Positions 59,165 to 64,000 of a DNA stretch of 64,000 nt are shown here, one piece after another. This DNA is from Arthrobacter sp. Soc17.1.1.1 (GTDB lineage Bacteria > Actinomycetota > Actinomycetes > Actinomycetales > Micrococcaceae): contig NZ_JBAJII010000001.1 of assembly GCF_036867195.1 (NCBI RefSeq), forward strand, positions 2,542,001 through 2,606,000, written 5' to 3'. Both the position numbers and the translations under genes were made by a program. Position 1 is the stretch's first letter, and each line of letters begins with the position of its first letter. The notes below the pieces were generated by a model. It saw nothing but the letters and a program-made list of their open reading frames with translations. It did not search any database and was not told the DNA's origin.

Positions 59165-60505
59165 TTACCGGGGAAGCCTAGCCGGGTTGCCTGGAAATCT
59201 CACGTCGCGCAGGCGCGGTCCGGGCATGCGGCCCCGCCTCCCGGTGACCGGGACGTCGGCGAGGTCCGCGATGGCGATCCTCAGCGCGGAGGCGGGCGCT
59301 GTCTCCAGCAGGGCCGTCCCCGCGAGCAGTGCCTGATCGGCGGCTGCGTGGTCCACCGGCAGGAAGGCGGCGATCCCGGTCGTCGGGCCGAAACGCTCCC
59401 ATGCCTCCCTCAGCTGCGCCTCCGGGGCACGTCCCACCGCTGCTGCGCGCACCTTGTTGAACACCACGCGCGGGGCTGCGGTCGGGACCGCGTCGGCGAG
59501 TTCGGCGAGCGCCTTCACCATCCGTGGGACGCCGACGGTGTCCGCGCCCCCGACGGCGATGACCGAGTCCGCCACCTCCAGGCACCGCAGCGCCGCACCG
59601 TTCCGGCGGGGCGCGAGGGTGTCGAAGCTGAGCTCCTCGTCGGCCTCGAGACAGAAGCCGCAGTCCACCACCGTGACCTCCACGAGGGAACGGGCTGCGT
59701 CGAGCACCTGCCCGAGGGCGGCGGGGCGCAGCTCCGGCCAGCGGTCGGGACGGGTGATGCCAGTCAGGACCCGGAGGCGGGCACCCTTGATGGCGACGCT
59801 CACGGCGATCCGTTCGAGCGCCGATCCGGTGAAGCCGCCCTGGTCGGCGATCCGGCAGGCCTGCGCGAGGCCGGCCGACTCGTCCAGCAGCCCGAGCGAC
59901 GCACCGATGCTCGCGCCGTAGGTGTCGGCGTCGACGAGCAGGACGGACGTGCCGGACGCCGCGAGTTCCGCCGCCATGTTGATCGCCACGGTGGTGCGGC
60001 CGGGGCTGCCGGACGGACCCCAGACGGCCACGATCCGCCCGTCCCCCGGCCCTTCAGCGGCAGGCGCCTCCGCATGCAGCGCGGCAGGCGACGGCGGAGC
60101 GGCGGCCGGCTGGTACAGCGGATCGGCGTAGGCCAGCGATCCCTTCGGCCGGGCGGAGCCGTCGCCGAACCTCCCGACGGCCCGCGTGACGGCGTCGGCG
60201 AGTACCGCGGCCTCGACCGTGGCGCCCACGTACTCGACCCCGTCCACGGGATCCGGACCCGGTGCGCCGTCGGTGAGGGCGACGACGGCGGCCCCCGCGA
60301 ACCTCAGCCGGTCGACGAGCGACGCGGTGAGCTCCACCGCTCCGGGCGCGATGATCGCCGCCCGCGCCAGGCCGGACTGGCAGGCGGCGACGAGATCCGC
60401 CAGCCCATCGCAGCGCCGCACCACCGTCACGGGCCCGCGCAGCTGTTCGAGGCCGGGCACGTGGGCGCTTGCCGCCGCCCCGAGCGTGACGACCGGGATG
60501 CTCAC
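59165..60505 (-). CDS. CpaE-like MinD/ParA-type ATPase
   Basis: 446-residue P-loop protein. A receiver-like N-terminal domain (~1-130) precedes the MinD/ParA core: WGPSGSPGRTTVAINMAAEL (deviant Walker A with Arg where Lys is usual), VLLVDADTYGASIG and VTVVDCGF. In Flp/Tad loci CpaE-like ATPases help localise the pilus machine. Overlap by 4 bp with the SAF-domain gene upstream strengthens this. Without the tad context it would be annotated as a chromosome-partitioning ATPase. ~45 bp to the glutamate dehydrogenase gene. Confidence 0.8.
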   Translation of the reverse strand: MSIPVVTLGAAASAHVPGLEQLRGPVTVVRRCDGLADLVAACQSGLARAAIIAPGAVELTASLVDRLRFAGAAVVALTDGAPGPDPVDGVEYVGATVEAAVLADAVTRAVGRFGDGSARPKGSLAYADPLYQPAAAPPSPAALHAEAPAAEGPGDGRIVAVWGPSGSPGRTTVAINMAAELAASGTSVLLVDADTYGASIGASLGLLDESAGLAQACRIADQGGFTGSALERIAVSVAIKGARLRVLTGITRPDRWPELRPAALGQVLDAARSLVEVTVVDCGFCLEADEELSFDTLAPRRNGAALRCLEVADSVIAVGGADTVGVPRMVKALAELADAVPTAAPRVVFNKVRAAAVGRAPEAQLREAWERFGPTTGIAAFLPVDHAAADQALLAGTALLETAPASALRIAIADLADVPVTGRRGRMPGPRLRDVRFPGNPARLPR

Positions 60506-61155
60506 GCAGCACCGGGGTTGAGGACCACGGCGATGCGTGCGTCGTTGGCGAGTGCGTCCAGCAGTTCGGGCATGGCCCGGTCGTCGACGAGCACCTGCAC
60601 CAGGGTCGAGGCACTCGCACCGAGGGCCGACTCCCCCACCGTCAGCTCCGCCACCTCCGCCGCCTCGAGCAGGAGCCGCGGTTCCTCGTACGTGTTGGTG
60701 TCGGTGCGGAGCGATACCCAGACGTCGACGCGGTCACCCGCGGCGGTACCCGTGGGGAGCGGGTCCTCGACCGAGAGGCCCACCGGCTTCCGGTCGAGGT
60801 CGTCGGAGCTCCCGAGTGCGGACGACGGGACGAGCTCCCCCTGCGGAACGAGCCTCGTCGCGATCGCGCCCTCGGGGATCCCCTCGTCGACGGGGAGGTA
60901 GGCTCCGGCGGCGTCGCCCAGCCGGACCGGGGTGGCCAGCAGGTCCTCGGCGGTCAGGACGGCGCCGACCGGGATGTCCTCGCGCGCGGAGTACACGTCC
61001 GTGGTGGTGTTTTGGCTGTCCAGGAGTGCGACGACGCCGGCCGTGGAGGCGAGCACGAGAAGCACCCCGATGAGGAGTCGCGGGTCCTTCCAGGACGGCT
61101 TCCTGAGCCGTGGGGCCTCTGTCGTCAGCTGCGTGGCGCGCATGCCTGTGCTCAC
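60502..61155 (-). CDS. SAF-domain protein, CpaB/RcpC-like
   Basis: 217 residues. One N-terminal membrane helix (RLLIGVLLVLASTAGVVALL), then a SAF domain (VYSAREDIPVGAVLTAEDLLATPVRL, AIATRLVPQGELV) and a C-terminal beta-rich region (DRVDVWVSLRTDTNTYEEPR). CpaB/RcpC proteins of Tad systems have this layout and are thought to contact peptidoglycan. GTG at 61155 with GGGGGA 5 nt upstream; ATG at 61143 is possible. Coupled to the CpaE-like gene. Confidence 0.82.
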   Translation of the reverse strand: MSTGMRATQLTTEAPRLRKPSWKDPRLLIGVLLVLASTAGVVALLDSQNTTTDVYSAREDIPVGAVLTAEDLLATPVRLGDAAGAYLPVDEGIPEGAIATRLVPQGELVPSSALGSSDDLDRKPVGLSVEDPLPTGTAAGDRVDVWVSLRTDTNTYEEPRLLLEAAEVAELTVGESALGASASTLVQVLVDDRAMPELLDALANDARIAVVLNPGAA

Positions 61156-61338
61156 TGTCGTCCCCCATCAGGCCGGTGCCGCCCGGATGCTCGGCGCGGT
61201 CCTGTCATTCTGGCCCAGGCAGGCACCGAAAGGAACCGATCGGCGGTAAATCGCGTCAAAGTGTGTGGAAATGCCCTTCGACCGGCAGTGCCGGTGTCAC
61301 ACTGGATGCATTCCCGACGTACCAGGAAAGGCGGACCC

Positions 61339-61566
61339 GTGGCCGAACGGCGTTTCCTCACCCTCGCCGATGTGGCCGAGGTGCTCAACATCAGTTCGTC
61401 CCAGACCTACGCCCTCGTCCGGTCTGGGGAGTTGCCCGCCATCCAGGTGGGCGGCCGCGGCCAGTGGCGTGTGGAGACCCGGGTCCTCGAGGAGTACATC
61501 GCGAAGGCGTACGAGAAGACGGCCTCCGCCCTGAGGAACGACGCCGAGAGCACGCCCATCCTCTGA
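61339..61566 (+). CDS. Excisionase-type helix-turn-helix DNA-binding protein
   Basis: 75 residues, MerR/excisionase-like HTH_17 domain: RFLTLADVAEVLNISSSQTYALVRSG then ELPAIQVGGRGQWRVETRVLEEYI. GTG at 61339 with AGGAAAGG upstream. Longer in-frame starts upstream (to 61012) run across the SAF gene region and are rejected. No phage integrase or mobile element is nearby, so it is probably a chromosomal regulator rather than an excisionase. The 183-bp upstream region shared with the SAF gene is presumably a divergent promoter. Confidence 0.85.
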   Translation: MAERRFLTLADVAEVLNISSSQTYALVRSGELPAIQVGGRGQWRVETRVLEEYIAKAYEKTASALRNDAESTPIL

Positions 61567-61649
61567 GGTGCGGGCCCGGCGGGCGCCGGCACGACGCTCG
61601 GGCCTCGTCCGCAGGTTCCGCCCCAGGACCCCGTCGCCCGCGTCGCCCA

Positions 61650-62216
61650 TCAGTCCGGTGCTCGGTCCGGTGCCGCAGATTCGACCGAATCGATGGCCCT
61701 GAAGGGCACCGTGAGTGCGTCGCGGACGTTCGCGGCGCGCCGCTCATCACCGGTCACGACCAGCCCCAGTTCCAGGAAGTCGGCGCCGACACGGTCGATC
61801 ACTCCCGAGTGGCGCGAGTCCGTGCCCAGCCACAGCGCGACATGGACCCTGTCCCGGGAGAGGCCCCGCAGGGCCGACCCCAGCCCGAGCCGGGCCGTGA
61901 CACCTGACGGCGCCTGCCCCACCCCGCGGCCCAGCCCGATGAGTGACTGCAGGGACGACAGCGGCACCAGCACGGATCGCCCCTCCACCGCCAGCGAGAC
62001 CCAGTCGGACCCGACGTGCGTGAGGACCCCCGAGAGAAAGCGGCCGCCGGAGGTGGAGGCCCCGATCGGCAGGCCGACCTGACCGAGGAGCCGCTGCACC
62101 AGCGTCAGGCGCGACTGCTCCACCCGGGTACGCTCCCTGATCTCGCTCTCCCGACCCGCGTCCAGCGCCGAGTGGAGCTGTGACTCCAGATCGGCGAAGA
62201 GGGCTTCCCACCGCAT
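61650..62216 (-). CDS. Conserved-type cytoplasmic protein, unknown function
   Basis: 188 residues from ATG 62216; not recognised. It begins RWEALFADLESQLHSALDAG and continues with a helical, charged segment (RESEIRERTRVEQSRLTLVQRL), then beta-rich sequence (GRFLSGVLTHVGSDWVSLAVEG; VALWLGTDSRHSGVIDRVGADFLELG). No signal, helix or catalytic motif is seen. The second half has the look of an Sm/KOW-like small beta barrel. The start codon lies inside a perfect 11-bp inverted repeat (62212-62239). Confidence 0.75.
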   Translation of the reverse strand: MRWEALFADLESQLHSALDAGRESEIRERTRVEQSRLTLVQRLLGQVGLPIGASTSGGRFLSGVLTHVGSDWVSLAVEGRSVLVPLSSLQSLIGLGRGVGQAPSGVTARLGLGSALRGLSRDRVHVALWLGTDSRHSGVIDRVGADFLELGLVVTGDERRAANVRDALTVPFRAIDSVESAAPDRAPD

Positions 62217-62239
62217 GCCCCCAACGTAGGGGGCATGCG
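62212..62239 (-). promoter_or_regulatory. Perfect inverted repeat over the ribosome-binding site and start codon
   Basis: CGCATGCCCCC (62212-62222) and GGGGGCATGCG (62229-62239) form an 11-bp inverted repeat with a 6-bp loop. In the minus-strand transcript the GGGGG Shine-Dalgarno-like stretch and the AUG of the 61650 gene lie in the 3' arm, so the hairpin could hide them. It could equally be a DNA operator. Confidence 0.55.
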
Positions 62240-62335
62240 TCGGCTCGTCAATCACCATCAGAACGAACAGTTAGAAGCAAGTATAGACAAACGAGGTTAA
62301 ACAGCATCAAACTGGTTCGTCTGAGAGGAGCGATG

Positions 62336-63211
62336 ATGAAGACTGCGGATGTCGTACACGCCGGCCTGATCCTGGCCTGCGGGGTGGTCATGGCAGCGGC
62401 CGGGCAGATCCTGCTGCGCTCACCGCGGGCACTGGACATCGAGGGCGCCGTCGGCGCCTCGCTGTCGGTGCTCGGCATCGGGATCGTCGTCCTGTGGATG
62501 CTTGCGCTCGTCCTGGCCCTCGTGGCCGAGCTGCTCCTGCGTCGCGGTTCGTCGTCCGCCGCGACGATCGCCCTGCGGTGCACGCCGGCGCTCATGCGCC
62601 GACTCGCTGCCGCGCTGCTCGGGCTGAACCTCCTTGCGTTACCCGCGCTGGCTCAGGCCGCACCTGGCGCACCTGGCGGACCGGCCGGCAGCGTGGCGGT
62701 TCCTGCCGCTGCCGACCCGCCCGCGACGCGGATCGGCGGCCTGGCAGTCGCCGGCATCTCCGCGGACGGCGCGTCGCACGGCGAGGACGCTGCATCCTCG
62801 GGTTCGCCCTACTGGTCGCCCACGACCGTCTCCGGCGACCCCGGACCCCGGGCGTCGTCGCCCGGCGAGCCGGGTCTCGATGGACCGGGACGCGAAGAGC
62901 CGGGACCCGGGCCGTCCGGCGCCCCGGCGTGCCCTGTGGCGCCCGCCCCGTCGGGATGGGAACCGGCGCCGATGCCCACCGGCGGCGGTCTTCTGGCGCG
63001 AGCCGGGACCAGGACGACGACCGGGTCCGCGGAGGTCGTCGTGGTCCCCGGTGATTCGCTGTGGTCCATCGTCGCCTCCTCCCTGGGCCCGCTCGCGACC
63101 GCAGCGGAGGTGGCGGACGCCTGGCCCGCCTGGTACGACGCGAACCGCACCGTCATCGGGGAGGACCCGTCCCTCGTGGTGCCGGGCCAGGTCCTGACGG
63201 CGCCGCCCTAG
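62336..63211 (+). CDS. Membrane-anchored LysM-domain protein
   Basis: 291 residues. Three hydrophobic segments lie in the first ~110 residues (VHAGLILACGVVMAAAGQILL, VLGIGIVVLWMLALVLALVAELL, LAAALLGLNLLALPALAQAA). A ~125-residue Gly/Pro/Ser-rich linker follows, then a C-terminal LysM-like domain (VVVPGDSLWSIVASSLGP ... WYDANRTVIGEDPSLVVPGQVL). It would bind peptidoglycan outside the membrane. ATG 62336 with AGAGGAG 5 nt upstream; ATG 62333 is possible. The next gene (Rv3235-like) lies 230 bp downstream. Confidence 0.85.
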   Translation: MKTADVVHAGLILACGVVMAAAGQILLRSPRALDIEGAVGASLSVLGIGIVVLWMLALVLALVAELLLRRGSSSAATIALRCTPALMRRLAAALLGLNLLALPALAQAAPGAPGGPAGSVAVPAAADPPATRIGGLAVAGISADGASHGEDAASSGSPYWSPTTVSGDPGPRASSPGEPGLDGPGREEPGPGPSGAPACPVAPAPSGWEPAPMPTGGGLLARAGTRTTTGSAEVVVVPGDSLWSIVASSLGPLATAAEVADAWPAWYDANRTVIGEDPSLVVPGQVLTAPP

Positions 63212-63232
63212 ACCGCGGGAGCACCACCTCCC

Positions 63233-63275
63233 CGCCCGGTCACCGCCCGGTCACCGCCCGCACTCCGCCCGCACG
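63233..63275. repeat. 11-bp tandem repeats
   Basis: CGCCCGGTCAC twice (63233-63254), then diverged CGCCCGCACTC and CGCCCGCACG. They lie in the 230-bp gap after the LysM gene, where no other feature is seen. Confidence 0.75.
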
Positions 63276-63441
63276 ACCGGACGGGACCATCACCGGACCG
63301 GCCTGCCGGCGGAACGGACGTCACGCCGCACGGGAGGACTCCCCCGGCAGCTCCTCCGTCGGCCCCGCCCACCCGTCGGCGCCACGCCCGCACGCACCGG
63401 CACCGACGCAATGAAGAACCGACGCCCAGCAAAGGACCAGC

Positions 63442-64000
63442 ATGCCTGTCATCACCCCGCTCGAGCGCACCACGGCCGAGCCGCCCGCCACGGCCGGCGG
63501 CGCGCCCCTCCCCCTCGTGTCGACCGCGGTCCGGCCGTCCGGCACAACGGCGGGCCCCATCACCGGGCGGCGGTCTCCCCCGGACCCCCTCCGGGATGAC
63601 ACGGAAGGCGCAGCGTCAGCGGGCTCACCCCCGCCCACACCGGCAGCCGATGACCCCGAGACCATCCGACGCATCTCGGGCATCGCCCGCTCGGTGGCCC
63701 AGGGCGCGCTCGAGGTACTGGCCGGAACCCGTCCCCTGCAGCAGCTGGCCCGCTGGCTCGATGCCGGGAACTACGAGCGGCTCCAGCTGCGCGCCAATCT
63801 GGTGCGCTGCATCCACGACGCGCCGACCGGCCGCAACGGCGGTGCGGTGTCGAGTGCGAACCGCCACGTCCTCGTCCGCTCCGCGCGGGTGTGCCCGGTC
63901 AGCCCCGGCGTCTACGAGGCGTCGGTGGTCGCCTATGACCGGAAACGCGTCCGCGCTGTCGCTCTTCGGATAGAGCGACAGCGCGGGGCGTGGCGGGTGA
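63442..64000 (+). CDS. Rv3235-family protein (3' end beyond the window)
   Basis: The frame from ATG 63442 (AAAGGA 6 nt upstream) is open for 186 codons to the window edge. The first ~75 residues are low-complexity Pro/Ala/Thr. The conserved part reads IARSVAQGALEVLAGTRPLQ, then LARWLDAGNYERLQLRANLV and VCPVSPGVYEASVVA, the pattern of the actinobacterial Rv3235 family of unknown function. In mycobacteria this gene is close to secA1. Codon positions and GC bias agree with coding. The visible end reads RQRGAWRV, near the usual family C-terminus. Confidence 0.8.
   Translation, partial: MPVITPLERTTAEPPATAGGAPLPLVSTAVRPSGTTAGPITGRRSPPDPLRDDTEGAASAGSPPPTPAADDPETIRRISGIARSVAQGALEVLAGTRPLQQLARWLDAGNYERLQLRANLVRCIHDAPTGRNGGAVSSANRHVLVRSARVCPVSPGVYEASVVAYDRKRVRAVALRIERQRGAWRV

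Noticed and set aside
61339..61566. Excisionase as evidence for an integrated element
   Set aside because: No integrase, att repeats or composition shift is nearby, and the HTH domain is common in chromosomal regulators.

Overview
The window is high-GC actinobacterial chromosome, most probably from an Arthrobacter-like member of the Micrococcaceae. The support is a SigR/RsrA redox sigma pair, WhiB1, PdtaS, a 1,615-residue NAD-glutamate dehydrogenase, an actinobacterial tmRNA tag and dense ATGA/GTGA start-stop overlaps. Gene order recalls the Mycobacterium tuberculosis neighbourhood around sigH-aroA-rsgA and whiB1-pdtaS-Rv3235, but large envelope loci are inserted. No prophage, insertion sequence, CRISPR array or tRNA gene was recognised.

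Region by region. 0-4.6 kb: rsrA (partial) and sigR, DoxX-like protein, aroA-rsgA, cspA. 4.7-9.8 kb: hisN, a methyltransferase, and a Mn/Zn-type ABC transporter with its own DtxR/MntR-like regulator and matching operator boxes. 9.9-13.5 kb: a carboxylate-amine ligase and a GH36 alpha-galactosidase. 13.6-19.5 kb: ssrA (tmRNA), smpB, an M23 peptidase, ftsX, ftsE, prfB. 19.6-24.4 kb: a Tad/Flp pilus operon in which one TadE-like gene is interrupted by a stop codon; a CpaE-like/CpaB-like pair lies far away at 59.2-61.2 kb.

24.6-30.1 kb: a two-gene unit encoding a secreted metzincin-type metalloprotease and a secreted GH25 lysozyme. Both end in the same ~479-residue repeat domain, encoded by two apparently identical 1,439-bp direct repeats. 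This is the most unusual structure in the window. 30.4-47.2 kb: envelope glycan locus with two GT2 enzymes, a GtrA-type protein, a sugar epimerase, two large GT-C/YfhO-like membrane proteins, RmlA, a Wzm/Wzt-type exporter, a GlfT2-like galactofuranosyltransferase, UDP-galactopyranose mutase and an OafA-like O-acyltransferase. The galactofuranose genes and the exporter resemble the mycobacterial galactan machinery.

47.4-52 kb: an FHA-FtsK/SpoIIIE protein of EssC/EccC type with no type VII partner in view, overlapping tail-to-tail with a small membrane protein. 52-64 kb: whiB1 with a CRP-like box, pdtaS, the large glutamate dehydrogenase, the CpaE/CpaB-like pair, an excisionase-type HTH protein, an uncharacterised protein, a LysM protein and the start of an Rv3235-family gene that runs off the end.

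Functions are assigned from motifs and overall resemblance read by eye; no database search was run. Start sites were chosen by ribosome-binding-site spacing and family N-termini.
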